Assembly: GCA_039545315.1 (NCBI GenBank)
Contig: BCIM01000001.1
Coordinates: 2,637,783 to 2,701,782 of the forward strand
Reading direction: 5' to 3'
Source: Kondoa malvinella
Lineage: Eukaryota > Basidiomycota > Agaricostilbomycetes > Agaricostilbales > Kondoaceae
DNA: 64,000 bases
Shown here piece after piece: positions 49,425 to 60,567 of this stretch. The stretch's first letter is position 1; each line of letters starts with the position of its first letter. A program made the position numbers and the translations under genes. The notes under the pieces are model-generated. The model searched no databases. It was not told the origin of the DNA and saw only the letters and a program-made list of their open reading frames with translations.

Positions 49425-51910
49425 TTAGCCTGAAGTGTTGTAGATCATAGTGCTATACCGTCATGCTCAGTCATGATTCATACTTGCAGTTGGAGAGACA
49501 CTCACAATGTCTGAACGGAGCAGTAGATGCAGACAAGAACGCCAAACACGAAAAGGAGGATATCGAGGACTTTTTGCGTTGTCGTGTGCGCACAGGCTCG
49601 GTAGTGCAGTAGAGCCGGATAGCAGAAGCACAACGGCACACAAGCGACACTACCAACGATACTGACGAACTATGGTGCTCCACATCAGCGCCTGTGACTT
49701 GCCTGATGTGATCGACACTCACCTTGTCAAGGTCCGAAGCACCAATCCAGCCGATAAGAGTGCAGAAGAGAACAATGGTAAACCGCAGGATGTTCTTCTC
49801 CCACTTGACTCTAGTGTTGTTCTTGCCCGAGCGAGAGAAGACGCCATTTTGGATGATTTGGATGGCAGGATATCTGTTGACGGATCCAAGTTTAGCTGTG
49901 ACGTCACAAGTATAGAGAGAGACTAACAATTGTAAAGGAGCGCTGAGAATGATCGCAACACTATATAGGAATTGAACGGCATTGAGGAGCTTGTCGTTCT
50001 GTGGTAGATTGAGGATGACAACAGCCTTGATGTCGGAGCCGAATGTGAGGTAGCCGAGACAGCCTGCGCCGACGAAGAGCGATGTGAGGAAGAACATGAC
50101 GTAGGTGATGACCGCTGGGAAGCGTCTTGGCTCGGCCATGGATTCTGTGATCGGGATGATCAAGCCTATACCTTCGAACGAGAAGACAGCAGTTCTGCAA
50201 AGCACTGTCAGCGCTTCGCATCACACCAAGCAGCTTCCTTACCCGATAAAGAGGGAAAAGTCTTTCGGATTGAACAGCTCAACATGTGCAACACCGCGTC
50301 GACCAATGATGGCAATCTCGCTACCAAAGATGTATATAAGACCGGCAAGAATGAAAGCGTCAGCCACAAGAGCTGTTCCTGATAGCTTCTGAATATTCCG
50401 GATCATGGCAAACGCTGTTGCAGCGCTGTCAGCCCAATCCAAGTCACGCAGAAGGATGCACTCACGGACGAAGATAAGCAGCTGAGAAAAGATCAAAGTC
50501 GTGGTAGAAATAAAAGTCTTGCCATGTGTCACGGCCAGGACGAAAGCTTGCAAGTTGTCAGCGACAAAAATAGTATAGGCAGACACGAAGCCAATCTGGG
50601 GACATCGTCAGTCTCCTCGAGGCGGTTAGAAGGCACGCTCACTTGAGATAGAGCGATGGACGATAGAATGGCAAAGCGCATATATTGACCATATAGCTGA
50701 CCGCCAATGTCACCAAAGGAGCCAGGGACGACTAGACGGGTCTTGACCAGTAGTAAAAATGCGTATAGAGATATCATGGCGACTGTGATGAGCACTATCG
50801 AGGAAAAGAGGATCCCGCCGTTGAAGAAACTACAGTCATGCACATTCCTGAGAAGGTGCACGTCCAACAAAGGAAAGCAGACTCACGCCTTGGACAAGAA
50901 CAGTACACCAGTGCCAATGAATGACTTGAGCAGCATCATGACTGCCTGCGTGACAGTTGCATCTCCCGTTCTAACCGCGCTTGAGCTTCTTCTGCGGCCA
51001 AGCCTTGGTTTGCTAGACTGCGATCGCTTGAGTAGAGGACTACGCTCTGTCTGGCCATTCATTGCTGCCTCGCGCGATATTGCTTCTTCCTCATCTTCGT
51101 CTTCATCCTCTTCTTCTTCTTCATCAATCTCTTCCAGATCTTCACCACCAAAGTGACCATAAAGAGACAAGAACTCGACGAAGCTGTTCGAAAGCAACAG
51201 TATCAGCATGTAGAATACTGAGCCGCTTGTCCGACGAACCTAGCTGTATGTAAAGGACCTTTCGGTCTAGGCTGACCCGCTTGATCCGCTTTCCTCTGCA
51301 AGAAGTTTCTCCTAAAACCTCCTGGTTCTCTGATTGCTCTTATATCCAGATCATCATCAGCTTCGCCCGTATTACTGCTCACACTCCCTCTTCTAGGTGT
51401 ACCGGCGAACGAAACACTTCTAGACCGACGAATAGGTTTCGCTTCGTTGTCTCGAGCGTACTTGAAAAGATCATGAGTAACATCGCCAGATAAAGAGTGA
51501 TGGTAGGTGATTTCTTCCTCTACGTCCGGTATGGGAGGCGAAGAAGCTGGTCTCGAAGGTTCTTCATCAAAAGGAAAGTCTTCGCGATCTTCAGCGCCGT
51601 GAGAGAGACTTTGTCCAGGTTGTGAGGTCGACGGCAGGACAGAACCCGACACTGCATAGGAAGGCAAATGCGCTCGTACACGCCTGGCTTTCTCTTCTTC
51701 GCTGAGCATGTCTGGCTGAGTATCGTCTGCTAAGCGAAAGCCGTTCGTAGTTCTGTATGATTGCGGCAGAGGCGAAGGGCCACGAGATGGAGAACTTCCA
51801 GGTAAAGGCGTCCCGTCATTGGAGTTAAAAGAATTCATGCGAGCTGGGATTTGCTGTATTGTAGGCTCGCCCAAGCGCCTTGAGTCTGGATGTTCCTCAG
51901 AATCTGCCAT
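49425..51910 (-). CDS. Vacuolar amino-acid transporter (AVT3/AVT4 type, AAAP family)
   Basis: Exports amino acids from the vacuole in yeast; same family as SLC36. The long hydrophilic N-terminus from MADSEEHPDSRRLGEPTIQQ has a VRAHLPSYAVSGS segment and an acidic run (EEIDEEEEEDEDEDEEE, about 51.1 kb). The transporter core starts with VTQAVMMLLKSFIGTGVLFL (first helix, with the family's SFIGTGVLFLP pattern) and continues with FNGGILFSSIVLITVAMISL, GQYMRFAILSSIALSQIGFV, SAYTIFVADNLQ, TAVFSFEGIGLIIPITESM (helix 6 region), VMFFLTSLFVGAGCLGYLTF and ILRFTIVLFCTLIGWIGASD. Splicing near 49.7 kb leads to VPLCFCYPALLHYRA. The last exon is short; the stop at 49425 depends on an intron after CIYCSVQT. 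The N-terminal lead is long, as in the Avt3 group. Confidence 0.85.
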
Positions 51911-52600
51911 CTTGTCTCGTCTCAAGCTTGTCTTGACGGGAAAAAGGTGAAAACAAGTCGACTAGAGACGCGTTGGTCGAGAGGCTCGGCAGGCAAAGCA
52001 AGGCAGGGTACAGCTCAAGCGATGTCGAAAGCAGTGAACTGTAAAGGCTGCGAAAATGTGTTGCCTCGTCGTGAGCGGGAGAGCTAGACTTCTCGCAATG
52101 TCAAAGAGGAGGACGGGACAAGATGATGAGTTACACTATCCAATTCATACTATATATATACTGTACAGATACGTATACTGGTACACATACTGATACACCG
52201 AGAAACCAATAACTATTGAACGAGAATGATGACAACATCAACAAGGCGAACCGAAGTATGGACAAAAGAGGGGAAAGTCGCCAGTACGGATGCCTGAAGT
52301 ATTCGTCAGCTTTGCATCTTGGCACTGGACAAAGAACTTACTCGTCGTCTAGCATCAAAGTCCGCTCTTCGCTATCACCACATAAACCGCTCTCCTTGCA
52401 GCGACTGCAATGCCCTTAATGACTGCACAGCGATGAGCTGAAAGTTGGCGAGACCAGCTCGTAGATGATGGGAGACCATGACGGTGCAGATATGAAAGGA
52501 GCACCGCTGATGTCGACCCATGCAAGCCTTATTGTTGTGTTTTCGGCACCACCCTCTCAGGGGGCTGTTTTCCAATACCGAAAGATTGACCAGCCAGGCA
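51911..52600. other. Intergenic region with AT-rich microsatellite-like patch
   Basis: About 690 bp. It holds the AVT-like gene's upstream region. A TATATATATACTG patch lies at about 52150-52165 with nearby GATAC-like short repeats (52165-52200). No coding frame was supported. An alternative 3' exon of the neighbouring small minus-strand gene could extend into 52.38-52.6 kb, but its phase does not fit. Confidence 0.4.
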
Positions 52601-52975
52601 TCACTGAATGACATGCGTCAGACCATGAAGTGACAGCAGAGCAGACAAACTTACGCTGATCAATTGTGCGACTGCCACTGGTGTTGATGTGCTTGCAGAA
52701 ACCCCAGGCCTTCCGATCTCGGACCTCGATGAGAGATCAGACCGTGTGATCTCGGACTTCGATGTGAAGTCAGACCACGCCCGCGTTTTCTTAATTTCTG
52801 CAGCTAATGTTGGCCATCCATAGAAGGATGGAAGCTTGTTTTTTTTTAGGTTGGTGGGAGACAGACGCAGAGAATCGTCTGTAAAATCAAGAGTCAGGAA
52901 TAGGCATCGACAACAAATGCTGGACGTACCATGTCTTCCATAGTAGGGGCCACCGAATTTGAGGCACTGAAGCAT
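52601..52975 (-). CDS. Short uncharacterised protein with a repeated S-E-I motif
   Basis: Proposed two exons: 52975..52930 (MLQCLKFGGPYYGRHD) and 52878..52601, joined across a 51-nt intron with GTACGT donor and TTACAG acceptor; about 107 aa. The second exon encodes DDSLRLSPTNLKKNKLPSF, then two copies of an 11-residue unit, SDFTSKSEITR and SDLSSRSEIGR. It ends in a hydrophobic stretch SVSLSALLSLHG. The underlying DNA shows the same imperfect repeat of about 33 bp (52707-52775). No family is recognised. The intron and phase support it; expression is unproved. Confidence 0.35.
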   Translation of the reverse strand: MLQCLKFGGPYYGRHGTSSICCRCLFLTLDFTDDSLRLSPTNLKKNKLPSFYGWPTLAAEIKKTRAWSDFTSKSEITRSDLSSRSEIGRPGVSASTSTPVAVAQLISVSLSALLSLHGLTHVIQ

Positions 52976-53158
52976 ATACACCGTATTTACAGCCCGTTGA
53001 TAGATGATGGTAGCTTCATTGATGACGATGACAGAATAAAGCGGTTTGGTGTTAGTCGAAGCGGAAGATAATTGGGGTTATGGACAGCGCGAGGTAAAAG
53101 AAGCGGCCGAGACAGATTGAAGATATTGAGAGACTTGTGTTGACTCGGGGGACTCGCT

Positions 53159-56100
53159 TCATCGGTACATGCTTGCCCAACTCTGCCTGTATCCAGCCAG
53201 ATCTTGCGCAGTGATAAGAGGGCCACATGCTAGGTATGCGTCAAGGAAATCTGAAGGGTTGTAGCCTCTCTCGGCCATGATGGACAGCCAGCTCTCGCAA
53301 GCAGACTGGTATCGGTCTAAGGCATCGTTATCGAAATCCTGACGAGCGTAAAGGAGGTATTCAGACGAGCAGTTCTGAGGGTCTTGGCTGAAGCAATTTG
53401 CAATAGCTTTCTGGTACGCCGGGCCAGCTTGGCTAGTATTGAGTCGCAAGTTCAGATCAGCCTGGAGGATCTCTCTGGCTGCTTCAATGACATAGCTGAT
53501 AGCGGTAATAGTTGGCCGCATTGGTTGAGGAAACTTGTCACAATGAGTTTTGAGCTTCTGCATCTTGAAGTCTTTGTCGAGCGAGGAACACAAAGCTTTG
53601 AGAGCAGATGTGTTGAAAGTTGGGTTCAAGTATTGTTCCGCTTTGTCTTGAAGCAGTTCTTGGAGAATCTGAACCGGGAGCAACTGTATATCAATTGTCA
53701 GGGAGAGTAGCAAAGCGCGCAAGTGTTTCACGTACTCTCTGATCTGAGAAGAATACAATCAGCTCAGAGCCACGTTGGTAACTGGCGAGATTCTTTTTCA
53801 ATATGGCCGTCCCATCTTGCGCGTACTGAGATTGGCCGTCTGGCTTCTCGTTGTTCTTGGCTTTCAGGGCTTCTTGAGCTTTACGCAACTGGCTTTTGAG
53901 GTCTGCGAGTTCTCGAGTCTGTCGATCATGAGTGCTCTGAGAGGAGGTAGCAGATGCTTGAGCAGACGATGCGCGAGCTGCTGCCTCTTGAAGATCCCCA
54001 ATGATACGCTGGAGGTGGACGCATTCAGCTACCTTGGCTTGATATTGGGAATTGACTTGATCGAAGCCAGGAGCTCGGAGGGCAGTAGAAGATCTCAAGT
54101 GATCGAAAGCTTGCTGCAGGAGCTGCATGTCCTTCTCCTTCTCACGACGCTCCATCTCATTCCCAGCTTCGACCGCGTGCATCTCCTCAATCATGCGCTT
54201 GAGATCTTCGACTTGGTTCTGGGCCGCAAGAAGACGAGAGCTAATTGATCGTTCTGCGTCGGAGAGAATCTTGCCAGCAGCTTGGTCTTCTTGTAGCTCT
54301 TGTTGAAGCGATGAGATCTTGTTGCGCTGATGTTCAGATTCGGCTTCCAGGCGTGCAGTGAGGCTGACGAGTCTTCTGCCTTCGACATCCCTCTCTTCAA
54401 TCATGCGCCGAGCTTCTGCTTGTACTTGGTTCAAGGTATCTTGTAATTGAGTGCATCTGCGACGGAGTGAGGATTCGGCGATGCGCAGCTGGTTGGCGTT
54501 ACTTTCTGCGCGATCCAAATTGCTTCGGACAGCAGTGACTGTTGCCTTGCTATCCGTAAGCTGAACATTGAGATCGGCGATGGTGTGTGCGGTCAAGTTT
54601 GCAGCAGAAGCGGATACTGACAAACGCCTTTCCAGATCGCGGATAGAGGAAGTAGCGAGACCGAGAGCTGATTGAGATTTTGCCAGCAGATGTTGAAGAC
54701 CGCAAATGTCGGAAGTGGCTTGGTCGGCAGCTGAGACTGATGCGGCGAGCTGGCCTTCGAGGCTGGAAATCGTCAAAGCAGCTTGACGAGAGTCTNNNNN
54801 NNNNNNNNNNNNNNNNNNNNNNNNNNNNNNNNNNNNNNNNNNNNNNNNNNNNNNNNNNNNNNNNNNNNNNNNNNNNNNNNNNNNNNNNNNNNNNNNNNNN
54901 NNNNNNNNNNNNNNNNNNNNNNNNNNNNNNNNNNNNNNNNNNNNNNNNNNNNNNNNNNNNNNNNNNNNNNNNNNNNNNNNNNNNNNNNNNNNNNNGTCAA
55001 AGCAGCTTGACGAGAGTCTGTGACTGAATCGGCGAGCTGGCCTTCGAGGCTGGAAATCGTGTAAGCAGCTTGACGAGAGTCTGTGACTGATTGTGCTACT
55101 GACGCCGCCAGTTGACTTTCCAGAGCGAGGTTGGTAGCGGTAGCTGATTTGCATGCTGACCAAGCCCTTGTAAGCTGATCTTTCAGGTCGGATACTGTGA
55201 AAGAAGCTCGATCGAGGGCCAAGTCTCTTTTCGCTAGTTGAGCCTGTAAGTCGGAGATGGAAGTAGAGCTATGTTCTCGCAGCAGCTTGAGTTCCTCTAG
55301 CAGTTGAGCGATACTAGCATCAGCTGCACGGCCGTTTGCACTAGACATCAATAGCCGTTGTTGTAGGTTGAAGATCTCGCCAGCTTGCTGGACAAGAGAC
55401 GTATGGGCAGAGTCGCGTCCAGATTTGAGCTTTTTGGCTTCCTCTGTAGCTTGTGCAAACTTGACTGATGTGTCGAAGAGCTCGGCCGCCAAAGCTGCAT
55501 TCTCCTCCATCAAAGCCATATTGCCATTCTCTAGCCCTTGAATGCAGTCGAAGCTAGCTTCTGCCTGATCTTGAGCTTCCGCCAAAGCTGCGTGAAGTTG
55601 CTCATTGTCGATAGTGAGATCGTTGTTGATAGCTTCGAGGTAATCGTGGTCGCATGAAGGGCCGGAGCTGCGCAAGGAAGATGCGGGAGAGTCGGGAGGC
55701 GAGCTGAACAAGGATAGGAGCAAAGAGCAAGTCGAGCTTGGTGTGCCGGGTATGGAGACAAAAGGATCTTCCAACTCTTCTTGATCCACAACAGACTCTA
55801 GATCATTGACTGATTCGCAAGTTGCGATGACCGAGTTGATGTCGTCAAATTCTGCGACTTCGCCCTCCAACGCAATTGGCACAGGGTCGACTTCAAGTAC
55901 CTGATGAGAAGAGAATAAATAAGCGATTAGATCGGAAAAAGGAAGCAAGAGCTTACGAAAGTCACGGCAACCGCTTCAATGACTGCATCACAGTGTTTCG
56001 CCAGCAGTATCCAGCCATTCAAGCCAGCCAAAAAGATCCAGTATCCAAGCAGGAAAGCGCTAGCTACGACATATGGATACCAGTTGCCAGTTGAGGGACC

Positions 56101-56466
56101 ATCTTGCGAAACGAGGAACTTGGGTTGAGGCAAAAGATGGGCAGGTCCGAGGAAGAATTGAGCACGTAGCCAGTATGTTGCTGTTGGATCGAAGTGGGGG
56201 ATATGACCAGGGAAGACACCGACGGTGGCGAGAGCGAAGATGAGGATATGGTATGGCGTAGGGTTGCTGTACTGCATGTAGCCGAGGCCGTTTTGAGCGA
56301 GTGCGGCTGAGTTATCGAAGAGACAGCGGGAAGCGAAGATGACGGTCCAGCAAAGGATACCGAAGACTGCGTACATGGTGAACGGTATGGTGTAGGCTGG
56401 AGTGGTAGCAGCCGACTTGATAGTGCGAGTGAACATCTTGAAAATCATATTGGCTTGAAAAGTCAT
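53159..56466 (-). CDS. Membrane-anchored coiled-coil protein, uncharacterised, interrupted by assembly gap
   Basis: Starts MTFQANMIFKMFTRTIKS (ATG 56466). The N-terminal part has three clear hydrophobic segments: FTMYAVFGILCWTVIF, YHILIFALATVGVF and YVVASAFLLGYWIFLAGL. An intron at about 55.95-55.90 kb (GTAAGC...ATCAG) joins this to an acidic linker (VLEVDPVPIALEGE). A very long coiled coil follows (55.6-53.8 kb) with heptad-like units such as ISDLQAQLAKRDLALDRA and IRDLERRLSVSASAAN. A C-terminal globular-looking domain (53.75-53.16 kb) has CFSQDPQNCSSEYLLYARQDF and ends SWASMYR. Around the 200-N gap the coil contains a 21-residue unit, DSRQAALTISSLEGQLA plus SVT. The frame on the two sides of the Ns differs because 200 is not a multiple of three; joining the shared 24-bp ends restores one frame. 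No family is recognised; a tether or scaffold role is a guess. Confidence 0.6.
54733..55098. repeat. 63-bp in-frame tandem repeat flanking an assembly gap
   Basis: A 63-bp unit (21 codons) made of a GTCAAAGCAGCTTGACGAGA stretch, a GTGACTGAATCGGCGAGCTGG stretch and CCTTCGAGGCTGGAAATC is present in full just after the gap (54996 onward). It is followed by a near copy (GTGTAAGCAGCTTGACGAG..., from about 55059). Part of another copy lies just before the gap. The 24 bases directly before the Ns are identical to the 24 bases directly after them. The repeat is translated as part of the coiled coil. Confidence 0.85.
54796..54995. other. Assembly gap (200 N)
   Basis: Exactly 200 N, a placeholder length. 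Both edges end in the same 24-bp sequence from the 63-bp repeat, so the true distance is unknown and may even be an overlap. Copy number of the repeat in the real gene is undetermined. Confidence 0.99.
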
Positions 56467-57826
56467 TGAATGAGAACAAGAAAGGCAGAGAGCAAGCAAG
56501 AGCGAGTACAGCAGGCCAAGACAGTCAGGCTGGAAATCCGAAATCTTCACCTTCCTGATTCAGTAATTTACTTCAGGGCGTGGATTGTAAGGCCGCGTCG
56601 AGGCATAAACTCGTGATCGAGACTCGTAATTATAGGGGATTGCACAAGCAAAGAGTGGCTAGCAAGGTCACGCGCGAATAGAGCTCGGCCAGAGGAAACG
56701 GTGCCTTAGATAGATTGGCAAACTGAATTTGAGTCCACGGTGAATAGACGCGACGGCATGTCACCTGAAGGACGATTGGAACGGCTGTCCTCTGTTGATA
56801 CGGTTCGAGACTTTGCAAGGACAGAAGGATAGAAGGACAAGCTCGCCGGTCGGACTCAAGTCGTTACATCGGTGCAAGCGACGCGACTCGCAATTGCACG
56901 CAATGCAAGCGGCAGAGAGCAGCATCTTGTCGACAAGCAAGACAAGCCAAGCTCTGCGTCCTAGCCTCAAGGTCGCTGTCGCAGTCTGCTCTTCGAAGAA
57001 AGGCTCGAGGCTTCTCGCAATTTTTTGACGGATGTTCTCGAGTCGCCAAGCGCAGGAACAGCAGTACAAGCCATACAAATATGCTCTGAACTAGCAGTCA
57101 AGTACCGGTTGCTGGGCTACTCTGGATTTCGGACAGCAGAGACACTGATCAACGGCCGCGCCTGTAGTCAGCATACAAGCAACCCACGCGCGAGTTAATT
57201 GTGAAGTGGATGAAGGAGCTGGACGAGAACTCCGTACACGCGTGGATGGCCTTAATGCTTTCGAATTCGAGGGGGATATGTACCTTAGGGGAAATAGAGA
57301 GCGAGAAGCTTGTGGATGAGCATCACACTATTCTGGACTTCTTGATCAGGTTGTGCCAAGAGCGGGCCAGCTAAAGGAGGTTGGAAGAGGCATAAGGGCG
57401 GATGTGCTGGACGCGAGGAATGGCCGAGGTGAACTCAAGATCGGCTTGAGATCAAGGGAAGTTGAGAGAGAGTCTGTGCTCGTATGTCTTCTCTCACCAG
57501 CGTGCTCATGCTCAGCTGAAACAGCGTTTGCAGCATTGTCAAGAGGTGTGCCAAGGTCGATCGGCGCAGGCTCGTCAAGAAAGTCTTCTTGATCCTTCGC
57601 TCACTGCCACTCCAGGGGTTTAATGCTAGCAGAAGTAAGCTCTGTAATCTTTGTGTGTAGCTCCTCAAATAGGAACTCTGAGCTGGGGTCGGTCTCGTCC
57701 GGGGCATCGGTGCATGTGAAATCATCGCGAGGCTAACTTCTTGCTTGCTTGCTCTGCTTCTTGTCACTCAACACCCAACCATCCCCTGTGCTCTGACTCC
57801 TAGTTAATCACATACACATACACATC
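56467..57826. other. Long intergenic region upstream of acyl-CoA oxidase
   Basis: About 1.36 kb between two divergent starts, the longest gene-free stretch. It holds scattered purine-rich blocks and no frame I can support; the open frames at 56795-57028, 57353-57592 and 57435-57767 lack protein-like composition. The last 100 bases before 57827 are C/T-rich with short CTTGCTTGCTTG and CACATACACATACACAT repeats, a typical leader of a well-expressed fungal gene. The length suits a regulated (for example fatty-acid-inducible) promoter, but no defined operator was identified. Confidence 0.5.
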
Positions 57827-60377
57827 ATGTCGAAGGAATCATATACTCAGAGCGTCGCGCCCATTAACCCTTTGCCTCAGCAGATCCAAGTCCCCGATCT
57901 TCAGCCATTTGGGACTCCGGGCTCAAAGCTGCTCGAGATTGAGCGTAGCAGTGCGTCTTTAACTAGCCAGGGTGAATATACACTGACGACCGTTGCTATT
58001 CTAGAGGCCAGCTTCAGCTCTCATGACATGGCCGTCTTCATTCGCGGCCAAGATCTGCTAGATCGACAAGCCCGTTTGCTCGAAGTCATCACAAAGGAGC
58101 CTGCTTTCGACAAGTCTCGGATACCGTATCAAGGTCGAGGTGACAAGTTCTCGCATGGTTTGGCAAAGGAGAAGCGGTTCGTGCAATTAGCGCAGGAGCA
58201 TAGTTGGTCGGGTAAGCTGCGCTATAGTCTGACCTGAAAGGCCTACGCTGACGGCACTCACGTACAGAGCAAGAGATGAGGGAAGCAGAAGAGTTGATTG
58301 ATCTTCCCGCTGCCTTTGGTTTACATGCAAGTGTCGTTTGTGTGGAGTCTCGATTCTAGCTAATCACCAGCCTGTCTGCAGAAAAGCATGTTCATGGAGA
58401 CGCTTCGATCGCAGACCACCGAAGAACAGCAGCAGCTCTTTTTGGAACCAGCAAAACGCTTTGAAATCATCGGGTGTTATGCTCAAACTGAACTCGGCCA
58501 TGGATCGAATGTTCAAGGTCTCGAGACTACCGCTACCTACGATCCATCTACAAAGGAGTTCATTATGCACTCGCCAACCCTTACAGCCAGTAAATGGTGG
58601 TCTGGAGGTTTAGGCAGAACTGCAAACCACGCTGTCGTTATGGCCAACCTCATCACTCAAGGCAAACCCAGAGGCATCATTCCTTTCGTGGTACCTATCA
58701 GAGACATGAAGACTCACAAACCCCTTCCGGGCTGCACGATTGCCGATATTGGACCCAAGATCGGTTATAACACAACCGATAACGGCATGTAAGCAAATTG
58801 ACTGATGACATTTTGTCAAGCTGATGAGGCTATAGGTTGCTCATGGATCATGTCCGCATCCCTCACGTCAACATGTTGTCCAAGTACACCAATGTCGACC
58901 CAGAGACTGGTGCGTTCAACAAGCCAAAGAAAGCTCAGCTCACCTACGGCACCATGACGTTCATCCGAGCCAACATTGTGCGTGGCTCTGCTGTCGTTGT
59001 CGCCAAAGCAGCAACTGTCGCCATCCGATACTGTGCCATCCGCCGGCAATTCACCGATCGCGACGCCCCACAAATGGATGATCGCAAACCTGCTGAATCT
59101 CAAGTACTCAACTACCAGCTTGTGCAATACCGTATCTTCCCTGCGCTCGTCACTTCTCTCGCTCTCAACTTTACCGGTAAAGCCATGTACAAAGCGTACG
59201 AAGACAGCGTTGCAAGAATGAGCAAGGGCGACTTCTCACAGATGGCAGAAATTCACGCATCTAGTTGCGGGTTGAAGAGTTACTCGACTATCGTGACGGC
59301 TGAGATGATTGAAACGTGCAGAAGAGCTTGTGGTGGACACGGATTCTCGTCAGCTGCTGGTTTGGGCGAACAGTACAATAACTTCTTACCTCAGGTCAGC
59401 AGCGTTCTTCGTCTCTGTCAATTTTCTTGACTGAGTTTCGAATCAATTGACAGGTCACATGGGAAGGAGACAGCTATATGCTTACCCAGCAATGCGCTCG
59501 TCATCTCTTCAAGGTCTTCCGCGCCATCTGGTTCGATGAGAAGAACGAGTTCAACGGCGAGACGATCACTGCCAACTACATCCGCAAGTACATCAAAGAT
59601 GTGGATGCCAAATGCCAGGTCAAGTACGCTGGTGACTTCCATAATGCTCAGGTATGTGGCTTCTTCTGGGCTACGATCTTGTGCTAAGACTCTAGCAGAT
59701 GCTTGTCGACGCCTTTGGCCACCGTGCTGCGTACTTGATAGGAACTGCTGTACGCAAGAGGGAGTGAGCTGCCCGTTTTTATCAAGCTAGAATGAATACT
59801 AACGGCGCTACAGTATCGAAAAGCACTCATGGAACAGCATCTTGGTCGACATCTATCGTGTATCGACTGCTCACAGTCACTTCCTCGCCGTCAAAAACTT
59901 TGCCGACGCCATCATGCACGACCAAGAGCTTGCCGCCAACCCTGCCCTACACCAGATCATGCAAATGTGCTTTGAGCTCTATGCTTGCTACCTCATGGAA
60001 CAGAACGCCAGCGACTTCCTCAGCTGTGGCTACATGAACGGAGCTCAGCACGAGCTTCTTCGCAACAAGGTCAATGCTCTTCTTGCCGAGATGCGCCCTC
60101 AGGCTGTTCCTCTCGTCGACGGTTGGGCACTACCTGACTACTTTATCAACTCTGCTCTTGGTCGCTACGATGGTAATGTTTACCAAGCACTTGTTGACTT
60201 TGCCTCTCGCGAGCCAAGTAAGTGCTCATCTCTGATAGTGCTGCGAACACCTGTTGATTACATTTCCTAGTGAACGGCATTACATACAATGTCAAGGTCG
60301 CAGAAGAAGGTCTCTTTTTGGATCACCCGATTGAGGGTGCAGAAGGATTAGGTTTCAGACCTGAACCCAAGTTGTAG
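57827..60377 (+). CDS. POX1: Peroxisomal acyl-CoA oxidase
   Basis: Flavin enzyme for the first, H2O2-producing step of peroxisomal beta-oxidation. The start is [18 protein letters not shown]. Conserved parts: [20 protein letters not shown], then [20 protein letters not shown] (FAD/substrate loop), [35 protein letters not shown] and [15 protein letters not shown]. After these come [48 protein letters not shown] and [19 protein letters not shown], which includes the region of the catalytic Glu. The C-terminal domain includes [20 protein letters not shown]. The mature C-terminus is ...RPEPKL; PKL fits the loose PTS1 pattern. Introns sit near 57.96-58.00, 58.21-58.27, 58.33-58.38, 58.79-58.83, 59.39-59.45, 59.65-59.70, 59.77-59.81 and 60.22-60.27 kb. 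Length about 690 aa, normal. Confidence 0.93.
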
Positions 60378-60567
60378 ATTGATGTCAGGCGAAGAACCAT
60401 CTCTGGTCTCATTTTCACGTATTTGTAGTTGTAATGCATTTTATTTAGGGACAATACAATCAAACAGACACTTTCAAACCATGTACAACGCATCGAAACC
60501 AAAGCCCTCATCTTACAACCTGAATGATCCCGGATTACATAGCCATACTACACCTTCGCCCTTGTTT

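Noticed and set aside
57353..57767. Overlapping open frames on both strands upstream of acyl-CoA oxidase
   Set aside because: No protein-like composition and no splice structure; better explained as promoter DNA.
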